A stretch of DNA of 21,734 bases, taken from positions 1-21,734 of the IMG/VR virus record IMGVR_UViG_3300008116_000345; one strand, 5' to 3'. Under the pieces are notes generated by a model, which saw only the letters and a list, made by a program, of their open reading frames with translations, did not search any database and was not told the DNA's origin. The DNA is from a virus. Shown in pieces: positions 16,491 through 21,625 of the stretch (its first letter is position 1; every line of letters starts with the position of its first letter). The position numbers and the translations under genes were made by a program.

Positions 16491-16955
16491 ATGCCGAAAA
16501 GTAGGGTAAGCCGAAAGAAGCTTTTCAGAGAATTCTCTAAAATTGACCCCAAGTTCATTCAGAGAAACGACCTGAAGAACATCACCTTCCTATATATGGA
16601 CGCTGAGCTCAACTACGGGCTCAACTCCACAGATATAGAATTTCTATTCTTTGTCTATGACCTTGAGTTCTGGACAATGGACTACGTAGGGAAGGCAATG
16701 ATGCGCAGCAAGGAGCAGCTGCGGAAGAAACAGCTATACAAACTCAAAGAGCTTGGACTGGTGTACAAGCACTTCGACAAGCTGTCCCCAAGCAACGCCG
16801 AGCAGGATATGTTTTTCCGCGAAGAGAACAAGTTCAACTACCGAGTGCGCTATGCTCTATCGCAGAAAGGGCGACTTTTGGTCGCCCGTCTCTATAGAAA
16901 GATGAATGGAGAAGAACCCTTTAGGCTTTCTTTGCCTTCATCAGAGCACCAATAG
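16491..16955 (+). CDS. Winged-helix (MarR-like) DNA-binding protein, putative regulator
   Basis: The 154-aa product starts at ATG 16491. Residues 40-137 resemble a MarR-type winged helix: NSTDIEFLFFVYDLEFWTMD (helix 1-2), YVGKAMMRSKEQLRKKQLYK then LKELGLVYKHF (recognition helix and wing entry), and YALSQKGRLLVARLYRKM near the end, the usual T/S-x-K-G-R closing helix. The basic N-terminus (MPKSRVSRKKLFREF) may add DNA contacts. It is the only gene transcribed away from the late block, from a promoter that overlaps the late promoter, so a role in controlling late transcription or itself is plausible but inferred. Its 3' end overlaps the opposite-strand small-gene chain by 35 bases and contains that chain's terminator hairpin. 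Confidence 0.72.
   Translation: MPKSRVSRKKLFREFSKIDPKFIQRNDLKNITFLYMDAELNYGLNSTDIEFLFFVYDLEFWTMDYVGKAMMRSKEQLRKKQLYKLKELGLVYKHFDKLSPSNAEQDMFFREENKFNYRVRYALSQKGRLLVARLYRKMNGEEPFRLSLPSSEHQ
16869..16887 (-). terminator. Terminator of the small-gene chain, inside the winged-helix gene
   Basis: GGGCGAC (16869-16875) and GTCGCCC (16881-16887) form a perfect 7-bp stem with a 5-base loop. On the minus strand it is followed by TTTCT, weak but T-rich. It lies 33 bases beyond the stop at 16921 and is encoded within the codons for KGRLLVAR of the opposite-strand gene. Confidence 0.5.
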
Positions 16956-17148
16956 CCATCTGCTCTTTAGCTGTTGATGGCTTATCGTGGGTCACTAGGC
17001 GGAACGGAGCCTCGAGGCTTGCGCCTGGATGCTTGACGAACTTACCAGAATGCTTCATCAGGTAGAAGCGACCGCTTCCGTCGTTCATCCAGTGGTGGCC
17101 TTCTGGGGCTTTCACCATGATGTTCTTATCTAGCTTCTTGAGTTTCAT
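16921..17148 (-). CDS. Small basic protein, 75 aa, last gene of the small-gene chain
   Basis: The ATG at 17148 overlaps the previous stop by ATGA. The sequence starts MKLKKLDKNIMVKAPEGHHW, then MNDGSGRFYLMKHSGKFVKH and ends AIGALMKAKKA. It is rich in Lys and His and shows a compact strand pattern around WMNDGSGRFYLM. No family is recognised. It belongs to a tightly overlapping set of six tiny genes. The 3' end overlaps the opposite-strand winged-helix gene by 35 bases. Confidence 0.65.
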   Translation of the reverse strand: MKLKKLDKNIMVKAPEGHHWMNDGSGRFYLMKHSGKFVKHPGASLEAPFRLVTHDKPSTAKEQMAIGALMKAKKA

Positions 17149-17258
17149 TTCTTCTTCTTTACACGGACGACCCTAAGCTTTCCGTCCTTTTCATATACGC
17201 GCATCCCGGCCTCCTCCGCTTGACGCTTCATGGAGTTGTACTTCTGGGTTACGGTCAT
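17145..17258 (-). CDS. Very small basic protein, 37 aa
   Basis: ATG 17258 lies 4 bases after the previous stop, and the TGA overlaps the next ATG by ATGA. The product reads MTVTQKYNSMKRQAEEAGMR, then VYEKDGKLRVVRVKKKK: one helix followed by a beta strand and a poly-Lys tail. The close fit between neighbouring stops and starts is the main support. Function unknown. Confidence 0.6.
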   Translation of the reverse strand: MTVTQKYNSMKRQAEEAGMRVYEKDGKLRVVRVKKKK

Positions 17259-17262
17259 CTTT

Positions 17263-17367
17263 TTAGCTACCGCAGGCTTCACAGTCCTCTGGGTTTTCGA
17301 TGTTGCAGGTTGGCTGCTTTGCTTCTTCTAGCTCCTCGAGCCAGTCCTCAAATTCAATTCCGGTCAT
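17263..17367 (-). CDS. Very small acidic, Cys-containing protein, 34 aa
   Basis: The ATG at 17367 overlaps the stop of the preceding gene (ATGA). The product is MTGIEFEDWLEELEEAKQPT, then CNIENPEDCEACGS: an acidic helix and a short tail with three Cys, two as CEAC, which could bind a metal. It is acidic while both neighbours are very basic. Support comes from the overlaps and an intact frame; function unknown. Confidence 0.55.
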   Translation of the reverse strand: MTGIEFEDWLEELEEAKQPTCNIENPEDCEACGS

Positions 17368-17480
17368 TTGCTTAGTTTGTTTAGTAGTTCGTAGTTTGTC
17401 TTTCCTTGTGCTGCACGCTCTTTGCTGACCTTCTTCTGGCCGACAACAGCTCCTGCTCGCTTCTTAGTGCTCTTAGCCAT
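17364..17480 (-). CDS. Very small basic protein, 38 aa
   Basis: The ATG at 17480 shares a base with the preceding stop (TAATG) and its stop overlaps the next ATG (ATGA). The product is MAKSTKKRAGAVVGQKKVSK, then ERAAQGKTNYELLNKLSK. It is highly basic, with a MAKSTKK-like start seen in several tiny phage proteins. It may bind nucleic acid, but that is inference from charge only. Confidence 0.6.
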   Translation of the reverse strand: MAKSTKKRAGAVVGQKKVSKERAAQGKTNYELLNKLSK

Positions 17481-17698
17481 TACTTCTTTGCTCTGTTGCG
17501 AGAGGCCGGAATCATCCGGCGCTCGTCGTGGTCATAGTCTTCACCGTCTCCGTTACCGTAGGTTCCGGCATCACGGTTCTTCTTATTTAGGAACGCACGG
17601 TATTTCTTGCGCTCTTTGGTTGAGTGATACTCGGTATCGTATTCAGCCTTCTTAGCGCGAGCCTTTGCGTTGCTAGCGTAGTACTTACTAGTCTTCAC
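17480..17698 (-). CDS. Small basic phage protein, 72 aa
   Basis: GTG 17698 is the only reasonable start and overlaps the preceding gene by 11 bases; no ATG occurs until late in the frame. Residues 1-40 are Lys/Arg/Tyr-rich (KTSKYYASNAKARAKKAEYD, STKERKKYRAFLNKKNRDA). The end reads DGEDYDHDERRMIPASRNRA. Proteins with a basic KAEYD...R-KKR helix followed by a Gly/Asp segment and an S-x-N-R closing box are common small unknowns in aquatic phages. No function is assigned. Confidence 0.65.
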   Translation of the reverse strand: MKTSKYYASNAKARAKKAEYDTEYHSTKERKKYRAFLNKKNRDAGTYGNGDGEDYDHDERRMIPASRNRAKK

Positions 17699-17873
17699 TT
17701 TCGGAGTAGTAGCAAGCTTTGATTTTGTAGTGGGCCGGGGCCATACCTGTTGCCTTAACGGCTGCCTGTACTTGCTTGACGGCCATCATCAGGTCGGGGT
17801 TCATGACCTCGATTTCCTGCTCTGACTCCATCTCGCCCCCTTCGTTGTAGGACTTAACTCGATACTTTTTCAT
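17688..17873 (-). CDS. Small protein with MKKYR...YxxGG N-terminus, 61 aa
   Basis: ATG 17873 gives MKKYRVKSYNEGGEMESEQE, followed by a helix (DLMMAVKQVQAAVKATG) and HYKIKACYYSESED. The MKKYR start and YNEGG motif recur in the 78-aa protein at 18442-18678 and, partly, in the 198-aa protein. It is the first gene of the small-gene chain and has a -7 box 19 bases upstream. Function unknown; the shared N-terminus hints at a shared partner or processing. Confidence 0.65.
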   Translation of the reverse strand: MKKYRVKSYNEGGEMESEQEIEVMNPDLMMAVKQVQAAVKATGMAPAHYKIKACYYSESED

Positions 17874-17892
17874 GTCTGTAGACGTTGAATAG

Positions 17893-17900
17893 CAAAGTTA
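17893..17900 (-). promoter_or_regulatory. -7 box TAACTTTG for the small-gene chain
   Basis: TAACTTTG on the minus strand fits TAnnTTTG and lies 19 bases before the ATG at 17873. No -33 TTG is found. It is divergent from the strong promoter at 17949-17978. Confidence 0.45.
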
Positions 17901-17911
17901 CCATATTGGAC

Positions 17912-17945
17912 TTTTGCTTGGTGATGTGAAAAAAATTTTTGCTTG
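17912..17945. repeat. Direct repeat TTTTGCTTG between divergent promoters
   Basis: TTTTGCTTG occurs at 17912-17920 and again at 17937-17945, 25 bases apart, inside the intergenic region between two divergent promoters. This could be a pair of operator half-sites, or chance in AT-rich DNA. Confidence 0.3.
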
Positions 17946-17948
17946 CAC

Positions 17949-17978
17949 TTGCACAATTCAAAACTTTATCTACATTTG
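17949..17978 (+). promoter_or_regulatory. Full Bacteroidota-type promoter TTG-N19-TACATTTG
   Basis: TTG at 17949-17951 and TACATTTG at 17971-17978 are separated by 19 bases, the established spacing for the Bacteroidota primary sigma factor. The predicted start is near 17982, giving a leader of about 28 A-rich bases before the ATG at 18010. It is the only complete match in the window. Confidence 0.75.
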
Positions 17979-18009
17979 TACTACAATTAACTAAAAATTG
18001 ATACCAACT

Positions 18010-18378
18010 ATGAAAACCAACCTCCCCCTTCTCGCTGCCGCTGGCACCACTGTTCTTGCCTTTGGCCTGTACCTTCACTTTAGCCGTCCTTACTTTGAGG
18101 ATACGCCTTCTCGAATCGAGAACATGGAATGCACTCCGTACCAAGGTGTATGGTATGATGCTGAAATCGGAGACTCTGTAGTTTGTACTTTATGGGAGTT
18201 CAAGCCTTCTCAGCTTTCTGAACTAAGTGAAATCATCAGCGAGAGCGACACCACATGGTCATTTTCAAATGAGGAAGGAAAGCACACAGTATACTGGAGT
18301 AAGGACATCACCGTGCAGACATTGCACAAGGCCGATACCTTAAACAACATCATGGTATACTGGTCAGAGCAGTTCTAG
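18010..18378 (+). CDS. Membrane-anchored hypothetical protein, 122 aa (moron-like)
   Basis: ATG 18010 gives MKTNLPLLAAAGTTVLAFGL as the N-terminus. Residues 5-23 form one hydrophobic segment, either a membrane anchor or an uncleaved signal. The rest is a soluble domain rich in Trp and acidic residues (YQGVWYDAEIGDSVVCTLWE, EGKHTVYWSKDI, NIMVYWSEQF) with Cys41 and Cys59, which could pair if exported. The gene stands alone, facing opposite to both neighbours, with a consensus promoter and a strong terminator. That is the layout of phage morons. Possible roles are superinfection exclusion, a lysis accessory or envelope change; none is shown by the sequence. It lies about 1 kb from the endolysin gene. 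Confidence 0.72.
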   Translation: MKTNLPLLAAAGTTVLAFGLYLHFSRPYFEDTPSRIENMECTPYQGVWYDAEIGDSVVCTLWEFKPSQLSELSEIISESDTTWSFSNEEGKHTVYWSKDITVQTLHKADTLNNIMVYWSEQF

Positions 18379-18401
18379 TAGAAACGTCTATAAACAAGAA
18401 T

Positions 18402-18430
18402 AGGGGGCTTATGGCCCCCTTTTTCTTTTA
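18402..18430 (+). terminator. Rho-independent terminator after the membrane-anchored gene
   Basis: AGGGGGC (18402-18408) and GCCCCCT (18414-18420) make a 7-bp stem with loop TTATG, followed by TTTTCTTTTA. This is a textbook strong terminator on the plus strand, 23 bases after the stop. On the minus strand the downstream bases are less T-rich. Confidence 0.85.
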
Positions 18431-18441
18431 GTAGCTGTTGA

Positions 18442-18678
18442 TTAGCGCAGTGAACGCTTCAGGGCTCCGAGGAGTTCCTTGGGCACTCCGGCAACGGCTT
18501 CACCAACTTGCTTAGCGGCTCCCATGTAGTCACCTTTCTTAAGGGCAATTCCGAGGCGCTCGCCTTCGGTCATGTACTTACCTGTTGGCTTCTTGGCTCC
18601 GGTAGCTTTAGCTGCGGGCTTGGTAGGAACAGTCTTACCTCCGTTTTGGTATTTCTTGGCGGTGCGGTACTTTTTCAT
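18442..18678 (-). CDS. Small basic protein with MKKYR...YQNGG N-terminus, 78 aa
   Basis: ATG 18678 gives MKKYRTAKKYQNGGKTVPTK, a Lys/Pro/Ala-rich linker (AAKATGAKKPTGKYM) and an amphipathic helix region, ERLGIALKKGDYMGAAKQVG followed by EAVAGVPKELLGALKRSLR. The N-terminus matches that of the 61-aa protein at 17688-17873. A -7 box lies 18 bases upstream. The product is strongly basic and may be a minor virion or nucleic-acid-binding protein, by charge only. Confidence 0.65.
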   Translation of the reverse strand: MKKYRTAKKYQNGGKTVPTKPAAKATGAKKPTGKYMTEGERLGIALKKGDYMGAAKQVGEAVAGVPKELLGALKRSLR

Positions 18679-18696
18679 CGTTTTGGTTTTGTGTTA

Positions 18697-18704
18697 CAAA
18701 TATA
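18697..18704 (-). promoter_or_regulatory. -7 box TATATTTG for the 78-aa protein gene
   Basis: TATATTTG on the minus strand fits TAnnTTTG, 18 bases before the ATG at 18678, in the 35-base gap after the 198-aa gene. No -33 TTG is found. Confidence 0.45.
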
Positions 18705-18713
18705 TAGTTGTTG

Positions 18714-19310
18714 TTACTTGTTTTTTGGGCTTACGCCGGTGAAGTACATCATGGCTTGGCGCAGGGCTTCCATTTGCTTCTTCGTTGACGGGCTCATGTC
18801 AACAGCGTTAGAGATGTAGCTGTTGTTGTCTTTGGTGTTCTTCATCACACCGCCTTTGGCCATCTTCTTGACTGGGCGCTTGGCCACCATCATGCCTTTA
18901 GCCTTGAGGCTGCGGTCGAATGCTGCAACGGCGTCCGGGTCGGAACTCTTGAGCTGATTGCGCATCTCGGTGAGGTTTTGCATCTCGCGTGCCTTGGCGT
19001 TGCGGTTGAAGGTAGCCTCGGCGTTCTTGAGCTTCATGGCGTCGGCTGCTGCTTCAAGCTTGCGGCGCTCGGGAGCGATTACGCGTCCGTTGCGGTCAAG
19101 CACGTCGGTAATCTTACGAGGTGGTACTTGCTTCTTTTTGCCGCCCATCATTCCTCCGTTTTGGTACATCATGCCCAGCTTACCGCCGCCCATCATGTAT
19201 CCCATTTTGTTACGCACTTCCGTGGGAAGCTTAGACAGTCCAGTCTGGCTGGGCTGTACTGGTTTCAGCGAGCCTCCTTTGGCGTAGCTGGGTTTCTTTG
19301 GGGTTTTCAT
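18714..19310 (-). CDS. Basic, Gly/Met-rich protein, 198 aa, with YxxGG motifs
   Basis: ATG 19310 gives MKTPKKPSYAKGGSLKPVQP. A TTG seven codons upstream (19331) is possible and would leave a short leader like those of other genes here. The region near residues 36-60 is full of Gly and Met (KMGYMMGGGKLGMMYQNGGM). The middle (about 66-140) is a charged helix with ERRKLEAAADAMKLKNAEAT. KKMAKGGVMKNTK follows, and the end is STKKQMEALRQAMMYFTGVS. YAKGG, YQNGG and MAKGG echo the neighbouring small proteins. Lys/Met/Gly-rich proteins of this kind recur in metagenomic phages and may be virion internal or minor proteins. No domain is recognised. Confidence 0.65.
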   Translation of the reverse strand: MKTPKKPSYAKGGSLKPVQPSQTGLSKLPTEVRNKMGYMMGGGKLGMMYQNGGMMGGKKKQVPPRKITDVLDRNGRVIAPERRKLEAAADAMKLKNAEATFNRNAKAREMQNLTEMRNQLKSSDPDAVAAFDRSLKAKGMMVAKRPVKKMAKGGVMKNTKDNNSYISNAVDMSPSTKKQMEALRQAMMYFTGVSPKNK

Positions 19311-19347
19311 AAGTCTTTTTAGCGTTTTCAAACCTAAGTAAGTGAGA

Positions 19348-19355
19348 CAAAGTTA
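19348..19355 (-). promoter_or_regulatory. -7 box TAACTTTG for the 198-aa protein gene
   Basis: TAACTTTG on the minus strand, with a TTA 19 bases further upstream as a near -33 match. It lies 16 bases before a TTG codon (19331) and 37 before the ATG (19310), so it bears on the start choice. Confidence 0.45.
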
Positions 19356-19387
19356 GTAGTTTTACTCCTGAACATAACACCCGAATA

Positions 19388-19528
19388 ATGGCTGGTAAGA
19401 CAGGTAAGTTACAAGCTGTTGCAAAGTTTGTAAGCAAGAGCAAGAAGCGCGGAAAGCACTCTAAGAAGGCTTCTAATAACAAAGGCTCTAAGAACTATTC
19501 CAAACCCTATAACGCACAAGGACGATGA
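19388..19528 (+). CDS. Very small, very basic protein overlapping the endolysin gene, 46 aa
   Basis: ATG 19388 to TGA 19528 gives MAGKTGKLQAVAKFVSKSKK, then RGKHSKKASNNKGSKNYSKP and YNAQGR. About a third of residues are Lys or Arg; there is no membrane segment. The stop overlaps the endolysin start as ATGA, so the two are likely co-translated. No promoter with a full match is seen upstream; TAGTTTTA at 19356-19363 is one base short of a -7 box. It resembles the basic small proteins on the other strand in composition. It is not a holin by its sequence; function unknown. Confidence 0.65.
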   Translation: MAGKTGKLQAVAKFVSKSKKRGKHSKKASNNKGSKNYSKPYNAQGR

Positions 19529-20139
19529 GCTTGAAATCACTACAGGAAAAGATTGGTGTAACACCTGACGGGGCGTTTGGTCCTGGCACCATCAAGGCAG
19601 CGGCAAAGCATTACGGATTGAGTCCAGAGCGCGCTGCTCACTTCTTCGGACAGACCGCGCATGAGACGGGTGGCTTCAAGGCATTCTCAGAGAACCTCAA
19701 CTACTCGGCTAAGGGATTGCTTGGCATCTTCAAGAAGTACTTCCCGACGGAGGCTTTGGCTAAGGAGTACGAGCGCAAGCCGGAAAAGATTGCTAACCGC
19801 GTGTATGCTTCACGCATGGGCAACGGTGATGAGGCATCAGGAGATGGATGGAAGTACCGTGGTCGTGGGGCACTGCAATTGACGGGCAAGGCAAACTACG
19901 AGGCCTTTGCTAAGTGGCTGGGTAAGCCTGAGCTGTTGGAGAAGCCAGATGCTGTTGCTACTGAGTTTGCTTTTGATAGTGCTCGGTTCTTCTTTGATAG
20001 GAACAAGTTGTGGGACATCTGCGACAAGGGCGTTACGGACGAAACCATCCTTGCTCTCACGAAGCGGGTGAATGGCGGCACGCACGGTCTTGATGACCGC
20101 GCTAGCCGCACCAAGCAGTACTACAGCTGGTTGAAATAA
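19525..20139 (+). CDS. GH19-family endolysin (chitinase-like lysozyme), 204 aa
   Basis: The enzyme likely cleaves peptidoglycan sugar bonds to release phage progeny. Residues 2-32 (SLKSLQEKIGVTPDGAFGPG onward) look like a shortened peptidoglycan-binding helix set. The catalytic core follows: HFFGQTAHETGGFKAFSENL (39-58) holds the conserved His46-Glu47 and a second acid, Glu56. YRGRGALQLTGKANYEAFAK (111-130) is the GH19 signature block, and KRVNGGTHGLDDR (180-192) closes the cleft. There is no signal peptide, so a holin or similar is needed for export; none is certain in the window. The start overlaps the stop of the 46-aa gene (ATGA). Length is normal for phage GH19 lysins. Confidence 0.93.
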   Translation: MSLKSLQEKIGVTPDGAFGPGTIKAAAKHYGLSPERAAHFFGQTAHETGGFKAFSENLNYSAKGLLGIFKKYFPTEALAKEYERKPEKIANRVYASRMGNGDEASGDGWKYRGRGALQLTGKANYEAFAKWLGKPELLEKPDAVATEFAFDSARFFFDRNKLWDICDKGVTDETILALTKRVNGGTHGLDDRASRTKQYYSWLK

Positions 20140-20143
20140 GAAA

Positions 20144-20165
20144 AGGGGAGCTTTAGGGCTCCCCT
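20144..20165. terminator. Bidirectional terminator between endolysin and GIY-YIG genes
   Basis: AGGGGAGC (20144-20151) pairs with GCTCCCCT (20158-20165), 8 bp with a 6-base loop, just 4 bases after the endolysin stop. The minus strand continues TTTTCTTATTT, a good T-tract for the GIY-YIG transcript; the plus strand continues CTCTATAAG, weaker. Confidence 0.75.
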
Positions 20166-20212
20166 CTCTATAAGAATTTGTCACAATCCTGCTGGTTGGC
20201 TGTTGGCCTTCC

Positions 20213-20740
20213 TTATGCAAATATAGGGTTTTTCATATTTAGCATATCTGTTGTTTTCAGCCTGGCCCATCGGTGTGTTATCCATAGGTATTTTGGCTTT
20301 TCCCTGAAGTTTGGGTTCTTGTTGTTTTCGTAGTATTCCGTTAGGCCTTTTGAGTTGCCCCCTACGTTGACCCATTTGTTGAATGCATCTACTCCAACAC
20401 CTGCTGCTTTTGCTGCTGACCTAACGCCTACGTAGATGAGTTTCGTCTGCAGGTCCACGTATATGTACTTAGCTCCTCCGTTTCCTCCTTTGCTGATGTT
20501 GTACATCTTCTGTCCCTTGTGTGCATCAATCCATAGTATCTCAAGCTCGTTGAGCTTCTCTATGGTCTCTGCCCAGCATACCAGCTCGGTGATGAAGTTG
20601 TCCCAGCCGTGTTCCTCTAGTGCTTGCCTGAATATGCTACCTGAGCCGCGGTACTTGCGGTCAAAGAAACTGCATTGATGCTGTCCGATGTAGACGAAGC
20701 CGTTTACCTTATTGGTAGTCTTGTAGATGTAACCAACCAT
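20213..20740 (-). CDS. GIY-YIG homing endonuclease, 175 aa
   Basis: ATG 20740 starts MVGYIYKTTNKVNGFVYIGQ, with the GYI (3-5) and YIG (17-19) halves of the GIY-YIG motif. An Arg-rich stretch (RKYRGSGSIFRQALEEHG) follows, then NELEILWIDAH (64-74) with the likely metal-binding Glu67, and YNISKGGNGG (80-89) with the conserved Asn81. Residues 94-125 (VDLQTKLIYVGVRSAAKAAG onward) resemble a NUMOD1-type DNA-binding helix. The organisation is that of free-standing segD-like phage enzymes, which cut intron- or gene-less alleles to spread themselves. It is convergent with the endolysin gene and has a -7 box 22 bases upstream. Confidence 0.92.
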   Translation of the reverse strand: MVGYIYKTTNKVNGFVYIGQHQCSFFDRKYRGSGSIFRQALEEHGWDNFITELVCWAETIEKLNELEILWIDAHKGQKMYNISKGGNGGAKYIYVDLQTKLIYVGVRSAAKAAGVGVDAFNKWVNVGGNSKGLTEYYENNKNPNFREKPKYLWITHRWARLKTTDMLNMKNPIFA

Positions 20741-20762
20741 TGGATGTAGAATTGTGACAGAA

Positions 20763-20770
20763 CAAATATA
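20763..20770 (-). promoter_or_regulatory. -7 box TATATTTG for the GIY-YIG gene
   Basis: TATATTTG on the minus strand fits TAnnTTTG, 22 bases before the ATG at 20740. No -33 TTG is seen. Confidence 0.45.
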
Positions 20771-21194
20771 GTGAATGGATGGAACTCGTTACATAAACTT
20801 ATCTACAATCTTGTTTTCGGTGAACTTAGTTCGGGTTTTGTGAACTAACTTCGCTTAAGCCGAAGGACACCGCGGTAGCACACCCGACATCGCCGACGCA
20901 CTAGCGTCGCCCCTGTCTCAAAACAGGGGCAGAGCAACGAAGGGCACCACGAACGAAGGACTCTGGTACCACTACGCCAGACCACATCAGCGCTACACCG
21001 CAGTAGCACACAGCAAAGAACAACAATACAGGCGCACTATGCTCTGACGTGAGCAGTGGCAATGTGATAGACATGAATTATCTGATTCACAGATACTTAC
21101 GTTGTTTTGTCAAACATATTGAATCCCCCTTTCCTTTTCTCTTTTTTTTCGTCATGTAGCACCAATGCGGTCAATGACAGCTATATTCACGTCC
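20771..21194. other. Non-coding stretch with clustered hairpins and imperfect repeats
   Basis: No frame longer than about 28 codons from an ATG is credible here. The stretch holds a run of inverted repeats: TTAGTTC/GAACTAA (20826-20848), CTTCG/CGAAG around 20849-20865, CGACGC/GCGTCG (20894-20909), GCCCCTGT/ACAGGGGC (20909-20930) and TCTGG/CCAGA (20962-20981). CACCGCGGTAGCACAC at 20868-20883 returns as CACCGCAGTAGCACAC at 20996-21011, one mismatch in 16. CGAAGG(A/G)C occurs three times. A 27-base pure pyrimidine run lies at 21124-21150. The middle is clearly more GC-rich than the flanks. It could be a structured RNA, an origin or a packaging site; none is proven. Confidence 0.5.
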
Positions 21195-21602
21195 ATGAAA
21201 CGCTGTCCTGGCTGCGCTACCCTAAAGCCACTCACAGAGTTCTCCAAGAACAAACGCAAATCAGACGGCCTACAGTCGTCCTGCAAAAGCTGTTCTGCCC
21301 AACGCTCAGCCTCATGGTATGCATCCAACAGCCATACCCGCGTAGCACAGAACAAATCCCAACGTGACCGAAACAGAGCATTCGTAGACCGCTACAAACG
21401 CCTTCACGGTAAATGCACAGACTGCGGTACAACCGACCATCGCGTTCTCCAGTTCGACCACCTGTCCGACAAAAAGAACGACGTCTCATCCATGATTTAC
21501 TGCGGCAACTCCATCAAAGTAATCAAAGCCGAAATACGCAAATGCGAAATCCGCTGTGCCAATTGTCATACAATCATAACAGCTGAACGTCGCTCCAAAT
21601 GA
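21195..21602 (+). CDS. HNH endonuclease with N-terminal zinc finger, 135 aa
   Basis: I chose ATG 21195 (MKRCPGCATLKPLTEFSKNK) over upstream ATGs at 21165 and 21174 because it aligns exactly with the N-terminus of the other HNH protein here. Cys4, Cys7, Cys30 and Cys33 form a zinc finger. The nuclease core has CTDCGTT (74-80), LQFDHLSDKKNDV (85-97) with Asp88-His89, and RCANCHTIIT (120-129) with Cys121, Cys124 and His125, a classical C-x2-C...DH...C-x2-C-H HNH with structural zinc. It is probably a free-standing homing endonuclease. No clear promoter was found in the non-coding stretch upstream. Confidence 0.9.
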   Translation: MKRCPGCATLKPLTEFSKNKRKSDGLQSSCKSCSAQRSASWYASNSHTRVAQNKSQRDRNRAFVDRYKRLHGKCTDCGTTDHRVLQFDHLSDKKNDVSSMIYCGNSIKVIKAEIRKCEIRCANCHTIITAERRSK

Positions 21603-21625
21603 CCACGCAAAATCTCACGCAGGAT

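Noticed and set aside
20771-21194. Group I intron between the two endonuclease genes
   Set aside because: I could not find the conserved core segments (P, Q, R, S) or flanking exon halves; kept only as an open possibility for the hairpin cluster.
20771-21194. tRNA genes in the structured gap
   Set aside because: No acceptor/T-arm pattern with a GTTCGAnTC-type loop and matching 7-bp acceptor stem was found on either strand.
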